Positions 36,453 to 45,633 of a stretch of DNA of 64,000 nucleotides are shown here, one piece after another. The stretch's first letter is position 1. The number at the start of each line of letters is the position of its first letter. The stretch is from Nocardioides astragali (GTDB lineage: Bacteria > Actinomycetota > Actinomycetes > Propionibacteriales > Nocardioidaceae): contig NZ_JAFMZM010000004.1 in the NCBI RefSeq assembly GCF_024436375.1, positions 434,001 through 498,000 on the forward strand, read 5' to 3'. The position numbers were made by a program, and so were the translations under genes. Below the pieces are notes generated by a model. That model saw only the letters and a list, made by a program, of their open reading frames with translations. It was not told the DNA's origin and ran no database searches.

Positions 36453-36556
36453 GCATTTCGGCGCGCCGGGTGTTGGTTCGCCTCGCGGCACCGGATAGCC
36501 TCCCTGCCACCGTGTGGTGACAGCCACACCCGATGCATGGCTGGAGGCCCTCGGAG

Positions 36557-37579
36557 ATGGCTGGCAGTACGCGTAAGTCCCTCGCAGGCACCGCCGCGGC
36601 CGCCGCGAAGCGGGTGATCGGCCGACGCGGCTCGTCGACGGACGGCGTCCCCGCCAAGGCCGGCGCCGCGAAGTCGGTGGCGAAGAAGGCCGCTCCTGCG
36701 AAGAAGAGCGCGGCGAAGAAGGCTCCTTCGACGCCGGCCGCTCCCGCCAAGAAGGCGGCCGCGAAGAAGGCCGCTCCCGCGAAGAAGGCTGTCGCGAAGA
36801 AGACTGCCGCCACGAAGGCTCCCGCCAAGAAGGCCGTCGCGAAGAAGGCGGCGCCCGCGAAGAAGGCGGCGCCCGCGAAGAAGGCCGCTCCCGTCAAGAA
36901 GGCTGCCGCGAAGAAGGCCGCTCCCGTCAAGAAGGCTCCCGCCACCAAGGCCACCGCCACCAAGGCCACCGCCAAGAAGGCCACCGCCAAGAAGGCCACC
37001 GCCAAGAAGGCCACCGCCACGAAGGCTGCCGCGTCCAAGGCCCCGCCCGCCCCGGCGAAGAAGACCGCTGCGACGAAGACAACCCCCGCCCCGAACACCA
37101 CCACGAACACCACGTCCACGAAGAAGGCAGCCCCAGTGAACGACGCGGCCCAGGCCAAGAAGTCCGCCCCTCGCAAGGCCACTCCCGCCAGGCTCGTGGT
37201 GCTCGAGGGTGAGGACGCCTGGACCCGTGGCGAGCTCAACGAGGTCGTCAAGGAGCTGCGCGAGCACCGCGAGCGCCTCACCGTCATCGTCGACCGGTCC
37301 GAGGAGGAGCTCGCCGGGCTCATGCGTGACGCCGGCGACGGTGCCGGCCACGACCAGGCCGACGTCGGCGCGACCAGCTTCGAGCGCGACCACGAGCTCA
37401 CCGTGCTGGCCAGGGAGCGCGAGACCCTGGCCCAGATCGACCGGGCGCTGGCGCACATCGACGACGGCACCTACGGCGTCTGCGAGTCCTGCGGCAACCC
37501 CATCGGCAAGAATCGGTTGATGGCCGTGCCCCATGCCACACTGTGCATGTCATGCAAGCAGCGCGAGGAGCGTCGCTGA
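36557..37579 (+). CDS. histone H1-like Lys/Ala-rich protein with DksA/TraR zinc finger
   Basis: A 340-residue two-part protein. Residues about 30-210 are low-complexity KKAAPAKKA, KKATA and related units like the tails of histone H1 and bacterial HU/Hc1-type proteins, suggesting nonspecific DNA or RNA binding. Residues about 220-340 form a DksA/TraR domain: coiled coil (ELREHRERLTVIVDRSEEEL) and a four-Cys zinc finger with Cys309, 312, 330 and 333. ATG at 36557 has GGAGG in reach; ATG at 36533 lacks one. Similar proteins are common in Actinobacteria, but whether they bind RNA polymerase like DksA is not established. lspA begins within its last codons. Confidence 0.85.
   Translation: MAGSTRKSLAGTAAAAAKRVIGRRGSSTDGVPAKAGAAKSVAKKAAPAKKSAAKKAPSTPAAPAKKAAAKKAAPAKKAVAKKTAATKAPAKKAVAKKAAPAKKAAPAKKAAPVKKAAAKKAAPVKKAPATKATATKATAKKATAKKATAKKATATKAAASKAPPAPAKKTAATKTTPAPNTTTNTTSTKKAAPVNDAAQAKKSAPRKATPARLVVLEGEDAWTRGELNEVVKELREHRERLTVIVDRSEEELAGLMRDAGDGAGHDQADVGATSFERDHELTVLARERETLAQIDRALAHIDDGTYGVCESCGNPIGKNRLMAVPHATLCMSCKQREERR
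36650..37150 (+). repeat. AAGAAGGCC-type coding repeat tract
   Basis: Repeated GCGAAGAAGGC and GCCAAGAAGGCCACC units encode the Lys/Ala tail. The clearest array is tandem 15-bp ACCGCCAAGAAGGCC copies between about 36955 and 37020. Length variation between strains is likely. Confidence 0.85.
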
Positions 37580-38133
37580 ATCCCAGCGACCAGGTCGATC
37601 ACGACCCGTCCCGTCGGCGCGTCGACGCACGACTGGTCTTCGCGGGGATGGCCCTGCTGGCCTACGCGCTCGACCTCGGCTCCAAGCAGTGGGCGCTGGC
37701 CTCCCTCGCCGACGGCGACATCGCGGTGCTCGGTGACTGGTTCACCCTCCACCTGACCTTCAACCCCGGTGCCGCGTTCAGCACCGGCACCGACTTCACG
37801 ATCGTCTTCACCTGCCTGGCGATGGTGGCGGTCGTGGTGGTGCTGTGGCTCAGCCGGCGCGTCGTCAGCACGGGATGGGCGCTGGCGCTGGGACTCCTGC
37901 TCGGCGGCGTCGGCGGCAACCTCACCGACCGCGTCGTCCGCGAGCCCGAGCCCTTCCACGGGCATGTCGTCGACTTCTTGATGGTGCCCAACTGGCCTGT
38001 CTTCAACGTCGCCGACATCTGCATCAACATCGCGGCGGGGCTGATCATCCTGCAGACCTTCCGCGGGGTGGCCCTCGACGGCACCCGTGGCTCGGATGCA
38101 GGGTCTGATCCCGAGCCGGGCGCCACAGCATGA
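37552..38133 (+). CDS. lspA: lipoprotein signal peptidase
   Basis: A 193-residue aspartic protease with four membrane helices that cleaves prolipoprotein signal peptides. Catalytic Asp126 (NLTDRV) and Asp155 (FNVADICI) are present, with the family NPGAAFS motif. ATG at 37552 overlaps the zinc-finger gene by 28 nt; no good ribosome binding site marks any start, so the N-terminus is uncertain. The rluA-type gene overlaps its stop. Confidence 0.9.
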   Translation: MQAARGASLNPSDQVDHDPSRRRVDARLVFAGMALLAYALDLGSKQWALASLADGDIAVLGDWFTLHLTFNPGAAFSTGTDFTIVFTCLAMVAVVVVLWLSRRVVSTGWALALGLLLGGVGGNLTDRVVREPEPFHGHVVDFLMVPNWPVFNVADICINIAAGLIILQTFRGVALDGTRGSDAGSDPEPGATA

Positions 38134-39068
38134 TGACGCACGCCGAGCAACGCACCGTCTTCGTCCCCGACGGCCTGGCCGGCGAGCGGGTCGACGCCGC
38201 GATGGCGCGGATGTTCGGCTTCTCGCGCACCAGGGCCGCGGACCTGATCGCCCAGGGCCTCGTCGAGGTCGACGGCGCCGCGGTGGGCAAGAGCGACCGG
38301 GTGCACGCCGGATCGATGCTCGACGTGACCATCCCAGCAGAGACCGACCCGCTGGTCGTGGTCCCCGAGATCGTCGAGGGCATCCGGATCATCCACGACG
38401 ACGACGCCATCGTGGTGGTCGACAAGCCGGTCGGCGTCGCGGTGCACCCCTCGCCCGGCTGGACCGGGAAGACCGTCGTCGGCCACCTCGCCGGAGCGGG
38501 TTTCCGGATCTCCACGAGCGGGGCCAGCGAGCGGCAGGGCATCGTCCAGCGCCTCGACGTCGGCACCAGCGGCGTGATGGTCATCTGCAAGTCGGAACGC
38601 GCCTACTCGGTGCTCAAGAACGCCTTCCGCCACCGCACCGTCGACAAGACCTACCACGCGCTGGTGCAGGGTCACCCGGACCCGCTGGCCGGCACGGTCG
38701 ACGCCCCGATCGGTCGCCACCCCCACCACGACTACAAGTTCGCGGTCATGGCCGACGGACGGCACAGCGTCACCCACTACGAGACGCTCGAGGCCCACCG
38801 GTTCGCGAGCCTGCTCGAGGTCCACCTCGAGACGGGCCGCACGCACCAGATCCGGGTCCACATGAGTGCCCTCAAGCACCCGTGCGTGGGAGATCTGACC
38901 TACGGCGCCGACCCCACCCTCGCCAAGCGTCTGGGACTGGAGCGCCAGTGGCTGCATGCCATGCGGCTGGGGTTCGAGCACCCCGAGACCGGTGACTACG
39001 TCACCTACGAGTCCACCTACCCCGCCGACCTCGCGCACGCGCTCGACGTCATCCGTGATGAGCGCTGA
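38130..39068 (+). CDS. RluA-family pseudouridine synthase (RluD type)
   Basis: A 312-residue enzyme: N-terminal S4 domain ([23 protein letters not shown]) and a catalytic domain with Asp143 in [11 protein letters not shown], where the common version is HRLDxx[17 protein letters not shown] and [10 protein letters not shown] are family motifs. It likely modifies 23S rRNA as RluD does. The order lspA-rluD is widely conserved. The next gene starts inside its last codons. Confidence 0.92.
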   Translation: MMTHAEQRTVFVPDGLAGERVDAAMARMFGFSRTRAADLIAQGLVEVDGAAVGKSDRVHAGSMLDVTIPAETDPLVVVPEIVEGIRIIHDDDAIVVVDKPVGVAVHPSPGWTGKTVVGHLAGAGFRISTSGASERQGIVQRLDVGTSGVMVICKSERAYSVLKNAFRHRTVDKTYHALVQGHPDPLAGTVDAPIGRHPHHDYKFAVMADGRHSVTHYETLEAHRFASLLEVHLETGRTHQIRVHMSALKHPCVGDLTYGADPTLAKRLGLERQWLHAMRLGFEHPETGDYVTYESTYPADLAHALDVIRDER

Positions 39069-39768
39069 GCTGGCCCTTCGCCCCGCCTCGGCGGCCGACC
39101 TGCCGATGCTGGCCGAGGTGCACCTCGCCGCGCGCCGGGCCGCCGGCGACGCGTTCCCGCATGCTGTCCACGGCGACGACGAGGTGCGGGCCTGGGTCGC
39201 AGGCTGGGACCTGACGGCGTACGACGTGTGGCTGGCCGCCTTGGGCGCCGAGGTGGTGGGCTACGCCCGCTGCACGCCGTCGTGGCTCGACGACCTCTAT
39301 GTCCACCCCGACCACCAGGGCAGCGGGGTCGGCACGGCGCTCTTCGAGCTGGTGACCACGCTCCGACCCGAGGGCTTCTGCCTGTGGGTCTTCGAGTCCA
39401 ATGAGCCGGCCCGTGCGTTCTACCGGCGGCGCGGCTGCCTCGAGCTCGAGCGCACCGACGGCTCCGCCAACGAGGAGCGGGCGCCCGACATCCGGGTGGC
39501 CTGGCCGGGGCCCGACCCGCTGGCCTTCCTGCGTGGCCTGATCGACGAGACGGACCTGGTGCTCGGCGACGTCCTCGCCCGTCGTACGGCCCTGACGCGC
39601 GCGGTGCAGTCGGTGAAGCCGTCGGTGGAGCGCGACCCGGTCCGGGAGGCCGAGATCGCCCGGCGCGTGGCCGCCGTGGTCCCCGAGCTCGGCGAGGAGC
39701 GCGTCGCGCGGATCGTCGACGTCATCATCGCCCAGTCCCTCGACGCGTCACGCCGAGAGTCCATCTGA
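39058..39768 (+). CDS. GNAT acetyltransferase fused to an AroQ chorismate mutase domain
   Basis: A 236-residue fusion. Residues 1-150 are a GNAT domain ([23 protein letters not shown] is the acetyl-CoA motif A). Residues 153-232 look like a complete AroQ chorismate mutase helix bundle: LRGLIDETD with Arg159, then Arg176 and Lys187, then REAEI and IIAQSLDAS. The 17- and 11-residue spacings equal those of E. coli chorismate mutase Arg11, Arg28 and Lys39. The ATG overlaps the pseudouridine synthase gene by 11 nt. Whether the mutase supplies prephenate or only senses chorismate is unknown. Confidence 0.8.
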   Translation: MSAELALRPASAADLPMLAEVHLAARRAAGDAFPHAVHGDDEVRAWVAGWDLTAYDVWLAALGAEVVGYARCTPSWLDDLYVHPDHQGSGVGTALFELVTTLRPEGFCLWVFESNEPARAFYRRRGCLELERTDGSANEERAPDIRVAWPGPDPLAFLRGLIDETDLVLGDVLARRTALTRAVQSVKPSVERDPVREAEIARRVAAVVPELGEERVARIVDVIIAQSLDASRRESI

Positions 39769-39818
39769 CGGGGCACTGACCGGGCACGCACCGGGCCCGC
39801 ACCGGGCATGATGGGCCG

Positions 39819-40331
39819 GTGCTGCCACGTCCCGGCGAGCTCCTCCACTTCAGCGAGGACCCCTCGATCCGGACCTTCGTGCCGCACGTGGCTGCCACGG
39901 CGCTGCAGCCCGAGGCGTACGTCTGGACCGTCGACGCGCTGAACAGCCCGTGCTACTGGTTCCCGAGGCAGTGCCCGCGGGTGTGCTCGTGGGGCGACGG
40001 GGCCACGCGGGTGCACGCCGTCGAGGAGGCGTGGCTGCCCACGATGCGCACGACGGCGCTGTACGCCTACCGCTTCGCCGCCGCGGACTTCGAGCCCTTC
40101 GGCGACCGACCCCATGCCCACGTCGCCACGCGCCCGGTCGCGCCGCTCCGGCCGCCCGTCGAGGTCGACGACCTGGTCGGGCTGCACGAGGAGCACGGCA
40201 TCGAGCTCCGGGTGATGCCGGCGCTGGAGGAGCATTTCGCCGGCGTCCGCGCGGCCGGGCTGGAGTTCTCGGCGATCCGGATGGGCAACGCCGGTGTCGG
40301 ACCCGGTGGACCCTTCGCCACCCGTCGCTGA
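39819..40331 (+). CDS. DUF6886 family protein
   Basis: A 170-residue soluble protein opening LHFSEDPSIRTFVPHVAATA, with APEAYVWTVDA-like and CYWFPRQCPRVCSW segments. This looks like the DUF6886 family, also found in Firmicutes, of unknown function; the HFSE and RQCPR stretches are its usual landmarks. GTG at 39819 is preceded by CATGAT 6 nt upstream, a weak leaderless -10. Confidence 0.7.
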   Translation: MLPRPGELLHFSEDPSIRTFVPHVAATALQPEAYVWTVDALNSPCYWFPRQCPRVCSWGDGATRVHAVEEAWLPTMRTTALYAYRFAAADFEPFGDRPHAHVATRPVAPLRPPVEVDDLVGLHEEHGIELRVMPALEEHFAGVRAAGLEFSAIRMGNAGVGPGGPFATRR

Positions 40332-40363
40332 GGTCCCATCCGCTGGTGGGCAGAATGGGGGCC

Positions 40364-41326
40364 GTGCTGCTCTACGACGACGTGATCGAGGAGTACCGCG
40401 ACTTCGCCTCCTACGCCGCGAGCGACTCACCGTGCTTCGAGGAGTGGGCCACCGGCGTCGCCGACGACCCGGAGGTGCTCGCCTGGCTGGAGACGCTGCC
40501 GCCGATCAAGCGCCAGCCCAACCTGGTCTTCGCGGCCGCTCGCTGGCACGGTGCGCCCGCCCCTGCCCCGTACGACTCCCTGCGTCGGGTGCTGCTCGAA
40601 CGTGAGCCCGACGTCCGCGAGACCGTCATGTCCCGGGCGACGCAGACCAACGAGGTCGGCCGACTCGCCACGCTCGCGCCGGTGATGGGTCTGCTCGAAG
40701 GCCCGCTCGCGCTCATCGAGGTCGGCGCGAGTGCCGGGCTGTGCCTGTTCCCGGACCGCTACGACTACGCGTGGCCGCCGCTGGGCGGGCTGCGCGGCGG
40801 CGGGGCGGCGCTGCTGACCGCGGAGGCCACCGGTCCGCTGCCGGTCCCGGCGCGGCCCCTGGAGGTCGGCTGGCGGGGCGGCGTCGACCTCAACCCCCTC
40901 GACGTCACCGACCCGGACGCGATGGCCTGGCTGGAGACGCTCGTCTGGCCCGAGCAGGACCAGCGGCGGGAGCGACTGCGTACGGCCGTGGCGGTGGCGC
41001 GACGCGAACCCCCTGCACTGCGTCGCGCCGACCTCTTCGACGCCCTCCCCGCGCTGCTCGACGAGGCGGCACCGCACGGGACCCCGGTGGTGTTCCACTC
41101 GGCGGTCGTCGCCTACCTCGAGCAGGCCGAACGAGACCGGTTCCACGACCTGATGACCGGACTGGTGTCCGAGGGACGCTGCCGGTGGATCAGCAACGAG
41201 GGACGGGGCGTGCTGCCCCGCGTGAGCGGCAGCCACGTCCCCACAGGCAGGTTCGTGACCGCCCTGGACGGCGTGCCGCTCGCCTACAGCCACGGCCACG
41301 GGCACGCGATCGACTGGCTCTCCTGA
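40364..41326 (+). CDS. DUF2332 domain protein
   Basis: A 320-residue protein of the actinobacterial DUF2332 family. Landmarks are ATQTNEVGRLATLAPVMG, LIEVGASAGLCLFPDRY, which resembles a SAM-binding loop, and a C-terminal VVFHSAVVAYL. The fold is probably methyltransferase-like but activity is unproven. GTG at 40364 follows CAGAAT by 7 nt; ATG at 40355 is an alternative. Confidence 0.8.
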   Translation: MLLYDDVIEEYRDFASYAASDSPCFEEWATGVADDPEVLAWLETLPPIKRQPNLVFAAARWHGAPAPAPYDSLRRVLLEREPDVRETVMSRATQTNEVGRLATLAPVMGLLEGPLALIEVGASAGLCLFPDRYDYAWPPLGGLRGGGAALLTAEATGPLPVPARPLEVGWRGGVDLNPLDVTDPDAMAWLETLVWPEQDQRRERLRTAVAVARREPPALRRADLFDALPALLDEAAPHGTPVVFHSAVVAYLEQAERDRFHDLMTGLVSEGRCRWISNEGRGVLPRVSGSHVPTGRFVTALDGVPLAYSHGHGHAIDWLS

Positions 41327-41340
41327 GCAGGTGGCGCGTC

Positions 41341-41363
41341 TTGTCGGTGGCGCCCTGCACACT
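41341..41363 (+). promoter_or_regulatory. partial RecA-NDp-like motif upstream of dnaE1
   Basis: TTGTCGGTG at 41341-41349 is a perfect upstream half. After the 8-nt spacer comes CACACT rather than TANNNT, one mismatch at the key first base. An alternative -10, TAGGCT, lies at 41368-41373. A damage response for dnaE1 is possible but weaker than at the other three sites. Confidence 0.4.
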
Positions 41364-41482
41364 GACGTAGGCTGACGATTCTTCCCCCTCGAGTGCCCGC
41401 TGCGGCACTGCTGACTCGTCAGCGACGCCCCACCCCAGAAGTGACACCGTCAGCGACCCTGAAAGGTGCGGAAGTCCCCTCC

Positions 41483-44400
41483 ATGTCGGCCGGCACCCAC
41501 GACAACTTCGTGCACCTGCACGTGCACACCGAATACTCCATGCTCGACGGGGCATCGCTGCTGGACGGGCTGTTCGCCCGCACCAGCGAGCTCGGCATGC
41601 CGGCCATCGCGATGACCGACCACGGCAACCTGCACGGCGCCTACGACTTCTACTCCAAGGCGCGCAAGCACGGCGTGAAGCCGATCATCGGCATCGAGGC
41701 CTACCTCACCCCCGGCACCCAGCGTGGCGAGCGCCGCCGCGTGCGATGGGGGCAGGGTGACCTGGCCGAGGAGGGCGGCAACGACGTCGCCGGTGGTGGC
41801 GCCTACACCCACATGACCATGTGGGCCGAGAGCACCGAGGGCATGCACAACCTGTTCCGGCTGTCCTCGCGCTCCAGCCTGGAGGGCTACTACTTCAAGC
41901 CCCGGATGGACAAGGAAATCCTCGCCGAGCACAGCAAGGGGCTGATCGTCAGCACCGGCTGCCCCAGTGGCGCGATCCAGACGCGGCTGCGCCTCGGTCA
42001 GTACGACGAGGCGGTCCGCGAGGCCGCTGAGCTCCAGGACATCTTCGGTCGCGACAACGTGTTCCTCGAGCTGATGGACCACGGCATCGACATCGAGAAG
42101 CGCGTGCGCGACGACCTGCTGCGGCTCGGCAAGCAGATGGGCCTCCCGCCCATCGCCACCAACGACTCCCACTACAACAACCCCGAGGACGCCGCGGCCC
42201 ACGACGCGCTCATCTGCGTCGCGTCCGGCAAGCGGCTCTCCGACACCAACCGGCTCAAGTTCGACGGCGGCGGCTACTACATCAAGTCGGCCGCCGAGAT
42301 GCGCGAGCTGTGGGGCGACCGGTTCGGGATGCCCGAGGCGTGCGACAACACCCTCGCGATCGCCGAGCGGTGCGAGGTCGAGTTCACCGAGTCGACCGGC
42401 GGCTACATGGCGCGTGCCGATGTGCCGGCCGGCGAGACCGAGGAGTCGTGGTTCCGCAAGGAGGTCTGGCGCGGCATCGAGGCCCGCTACCCCGGCGAGC
42501 TGACGACCGAGGAGGTGCGCGAGCGCGTCGAGATGGAGCTCGCGATCATCTCCCAGAAGGGCTACTGCGGCTACTACCTCGTGGTCGCCGACTTCATCAA
42601 CTGGGCCAAGGACAACGGCATCCGCGTGGGCCCCGGCCGTGGCTCGGGTGCGGGCTCCATCGCGGCCTACGCCCTGCGCATCACCGACCTGTGCCCCCTG
42701 GAGCACGGACTGTTCTTCGAGCGCTTCCTCAACCCCGAGCGCCCGTCGATGCCCGACTTCGACATCGACTTCGACGACGCCCGCCGCGGCGAGGTCATCT
42801 CCTACGTCAGCGACAAGTACGGCGCCGACCGCGTCGCCCAGATCGCCACCTTCGGGCGGCTCAAGGCCAAGGCCGCCATCAAGGACGCCGCCCGCGTCCT
42901 CGACCACGGCTTCGCGATCGGCGACCGGATCACCAAGGCCTACCCGGCCGACGTGATGGGCAAGGGAGTCGCGCTCAAGGACATCTTCAACGCCGACCAC
43001 AAGCGCTACAACGACGGCGGCGAGTTCCGAGCGCTGCACGGCCAGGACCCCGACGTCCGCACGATCTACGAGACTGCGGTCGGCCTGGAGGGCCAGATCC
43101 GCAACTGGGGCGTGCACGCCGCCGGCGTGATCATGTCGAGCGAGCCGCTCATCGACATCGTGCCGATCATGGCCAGGCCGCAGGACGGCGCGGTCATCAC
43201 CCAGTTCGACTACCCGATGTGCGAGTCGCTCGGCCTGGTCAAGATGGACTTCCTCGGCCTGTCCAACCTCCGCATCCTTGACGACGCGATCAGCAACATC
43301 GAGGTCAACCGCGGCGAGAAGGTCGTCCTGGAGGAGCTGGGCTTCGAGGACCGCGCGACCTACGAGCTGATGGGCCGCGGTGACACGCTCGGCGTCTTCC
43401 AGCTCGACGGCTCGGGCATGCGGTCCCTGCTCCGCTCGCTGCAGCCCGACGCATTCGCAGACATCACGGCCGTCAGCGCGCTCTACCGCCCCGGGCCGAT
43501 GGGTGCCGACTCCCACAACAAGTACGCCCGCCGCAAGAACGGTCGCGAGGCGATCGAGCCGATCCACCCGGCGCTCGCCCAGGCGCTCGAGCCGGTGCTG
43601 GGGGAGACCTACGGCCTCATCGTCTACCAGGAGCAGGTCATGGCGATCGCGCAGGTGCTCGCCGGGTTCACCCTCGGTGCCGCCGACAACCTGCGCCGCG
43701 CGATGGGCAAGAAGAAGAAGGAGGAGCTCGACAAGCAGTACGCCGGGTTCCAGGCCGGCATGCTCGAGCGCGGCTTCCCGCAGCAGGCCATCGACAAGCT
43801 CTGGGAGATCCTGCTCCCGTTCTCCGACTACGCCTTCAACAAGTCCCACTCCGCCGCCTACGGCGTCATCACCTACTGGACCGCCTACCTCAAGGCCAAC
43901 TACCCGACGGAATACATGGCCGCGCTCCTGACGTCGGTGAAGGACGACAAGGACAAGATGGCGATCTACCTCAACGAGTGCCGCCGGATGAAGATCCAGG
44001 TGCTGCCACCCGACGTCAACGAGTCCCACGCCAACTTCACCCCGGTCGGCCACGACATCCGCTTCGGCCTCACCGCCGTGCGCAACGTCGGCCACAACGT
44101 CGTCGCCGGCGTCGTCGCCGCCCGCGAGGAGAAGGGCCGCTACGCCGACTTCAACGACTTCATGGAGAAGGTGCCGGCACTGGTGTGCAACAAGCGCGTG
44201 GTCGAGTCGCTGATCAAGGCCGGCGCCTTCGACGACATGAAGCACAAGCGGCGCGCGCTCGCCGCGGTCCACGAGACGGCCGTCGACCAGTTCGTCGACC
44301 TCAAGAAGAACGAGGCGATCGGCCAGGACTCGCTCTTCGGCGGGCTCGGCGACGGTGATGACGACGTCGGCTTCGGGGTCAGCGTGACCATCCCCGACAT

Positions 44401-45046
44401 CGAGGACTGGGACAAGATGACCCTGCTCGGCCACGAGCGGGAGATGCTAGGGCTCTACGTGTCCGACCACCCGCTCCTCGGCCTCGAGCACGTGCTGTCC
44501 CAGGGCGCCGACTGCACCATCGGCCAGCTCCTGCTCGACGAGGAGCGCGCGCACGGCTCGACCCTGACGGTCAGTGGGCTGATCACCTCGGTCCAGCGCA
44601 AGATCACCAAGCGCGGCGACCCGTGGGCGACGATCACGCTCGAGGACCTCGACGGTGCGATCGAGGTGCTGCTGTTCCCGAGCGCCTACACGCTCTCCTC
44701 GACGTTGCTGGTCGAGGACCAGGTCGTCCGGATCAAGGGACAGCTCTCCCGCGACAAGGACCAGCCCGAGCTGCGCGCCCAGGAGGTCACGGCCCCCGAC
44801 CTCAACCAGGGCCCGGCCGGTCCCGTGGTGATCAGCCTGCCGTCGACCCGATGCACGCCTCCGGTGGTGGCGCAGCTCCGCGACGTGCTCGGCACGCACC
44901 CCGGCATGACGGAGGTCCAGCTGCGGCTGCTGACTCGCAGCTCCACCAAGGTGCTCCGGCTCGACGACAACCTGCGGGTCAGCCCGAGTCCCGCGCTGTT
45001 CGCCGACCTCAAGCAGCTGCTCGGTCCGGGGTGCCTGACCGGATGA
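41483..45046 (+). CDS. dnaE1: replicative DNA polymerase III alpha subunit
   Basis: A 1187-residue replicase. The PHP domain is intact (FVHLHVHTEYSMLDG, MTDHGNLHGA, TNDSHYNNP), consistent with actinobacterial DnaE1 using PHP proofreading. Catalytic Asp425, 427 (MPDFDIDF) and 589 (KMDFLGL) are present. The OB-fold (LTVSGLITSVQRKITKRGDPWATI) and C-terminal domain are complete. ATG at 41483 begins the conserved region; an upstream GTG at 41393 would add 30 unconserved residues. Its stop overlaps the following membrane-protein gene. Confidence 0.96.
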   Translation: MSAGTHDNFVHLHVHTEYSMLDGASLLDGLFARTSELGMPAIAMTDHGNLHGAYDFYSKARKHGVKPIIGIEAYLTPGTQRGERRRVRWGQGDLAEEGGNDVAGGGAYTHMTMWAESTEGMHNLFRLSSRSSLEGYYFKPRMDKEILAEHSKGLIVSTGCPSGAIQTRLRLGQYDEAVREAAELQDIFGRDNVFLELMDHGIDIEKRVRDDLLRLGKQMGLPPIATNDSHYNNPEDAAAHDALICVASGKRLSDTNRLKFDGGGYYIKSAAEMRELWGDRFGMPEACDNTLAIAERCEVEFTESTGGYMARADVPAGETEESWFRKEVWRGIEARYPGELTTEEVRERVEMELAIISQKGYCGYYLVVADFINWAKDNGIRVGPGRGSGAGSIAAYALRITDLCPLEHGLFFERFLNPERPSMPDFDIDFDDARRGEVISYVSDKYGADRVAQIATFGRLKAKAAIKDAARVLDHGFAIGDRITKAYPADVMGKGVALKDIFNADHKRYNDGGEFRALHGQDPDVRTIYETAVGLEGQIRNWGVHAAGVIMSSEPLIDIVPIMARPQDGAVITQFDYPMCESLGLVKMDFLGLSNLRILDDAISNIEVNRGEKVVLEELGFEDRATYELMGRGDTLGVFQLDGSGMRSLLRSLQPDAFADITAVSALYRPGPMGADSHNKYARRKNGREAIEPIHPALAQALEPVLGETYGLIVYQEQVMAIAQVLAGFTLGAADNLRRAMGKKKKEELDKQYAGFQAGMLERGFPQQAIDKLWEILLPFSDYAFNKSHSAAYGVITYWTAYLKANYPTEYMAALLTSVKDDKDKMAIYLNECRRMKIQVLPPDVNESHANFTPVGHDIRFGLTAVRNVGHNVVAGVVAAREEKGRYADFNDFMEKVPALVCNKRVVESLIKAGAFDDMKHKRRALAAVHETAVDQFVDLKKNEAIGQDSLFGGLGDGDDDVGFGVSVTIPDIEDWDKMTLLGHEREMLGLYVSDHPLLGLEHVLSQGADCTIGQLLLDEERAHGSTLTVSGLITSVQRKITKRGDPWATITLEDLDGAIEVLLFPSAYTLSSTLLVEDQVVRIKGQLSRDKDQPELRAQEVTAPDLNQGPAGPVVISLPSTRCTPPVVAQLRDVLGTHPGMTEVQLRLLTRSSTKVLRLDDNLRVSPSPALFADLKQLLGPGCLTG

Positions 45047-45570
45047 GCGTGCCCTGGCGGTGGGTCGCCACCGTGCTCGCGGTGTTCCTCGGCGCCGGTG
45101 CCGTGGCGGGCGTGCTGTGGGAGTCCCTGTGGGACGCCCCGACCGGGCTGGCGTTCGAGGGCCGCTGGTACCTCGAGCCCGCCGGCCCGGACTTCACGTT
45201 CGAGGGCATCGCGCTGTTCGTGCTCATCGCCTTTCCGCTCGGCCTGGTCCTGGCGGTGCTGGCGGGCCTGCGACGCGCCCACGAGATGGTCACCGTGGTC
45301 ACCGTGCTCGTGGCCGCCGCCCTCGCCGGGGTCGTGATGTACGCCGTCGGCAGCAGCCTCGGACCGTCCGACCCCCAGGCGCTCGCCGCGGGCGAGCCCG
45401 ACTACACGCCCATCTCGAGCGGCCTGGGACTGACCGCTCCCGACCGCGGTCGGGTGCCCTACCACTCCACCGCGCTCGTGGCCTTTCCCGCGGGCGCGAT
45501 GGCCGGTCTGGTCGCGATGTATCTCTTGGGAAGGTCGAGGGTTGATGGGGCGCGCTCGCGGGTAGGCTGA
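45043..45570 (+). CDS. hypothetical four-helix membrane protein
   Basis: A 175-residue protein with hydrophobic segments at about 7-25, 52-75, 83-103 and 142-164. Between the third and fourth is an extracytoplasmic-looking stretch (SSLGPSDPQALAAGEPDYTPISSGL). I do not recognise the family. It overlaps the dnaE1 stop as ATGA, so it is cotranslated with the replicase, and lies 63 nt before the DUF3352 gene. Confidence 0.7.
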   Translation: MSVPWRWVATVLAVFLGAGAVAGVLWESLWDAPTGLAFEGRWYLEPAGPDFTFEGIALFVLIAFPLGLVLAVLAGLRRAHEMVTVVTVLVAAALAGVVMYAVGSSLGPSDPQALAAGEPDYTPISSGLGLTAPDRGRVPYHSTALVAFPAGAMAGLVAMYLLGRSRVDGARSRVG

Positions 45571-45633
45571 CCGCGACCAGATTGGGGCGGGTCCGACCAT
45601 CTCGGGCTCGCGTGACGGGGGAGCAGGACTTTC

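Noticed and set aside
36286..37470. A 394-residue minus-strand frame rich in Ala/Phe/Val repeats opposite the Lys/Ala gene
   Set aside because: It is the mirror of the AAGAAGGCC coding repeats and has no start signal or recognisable domain.
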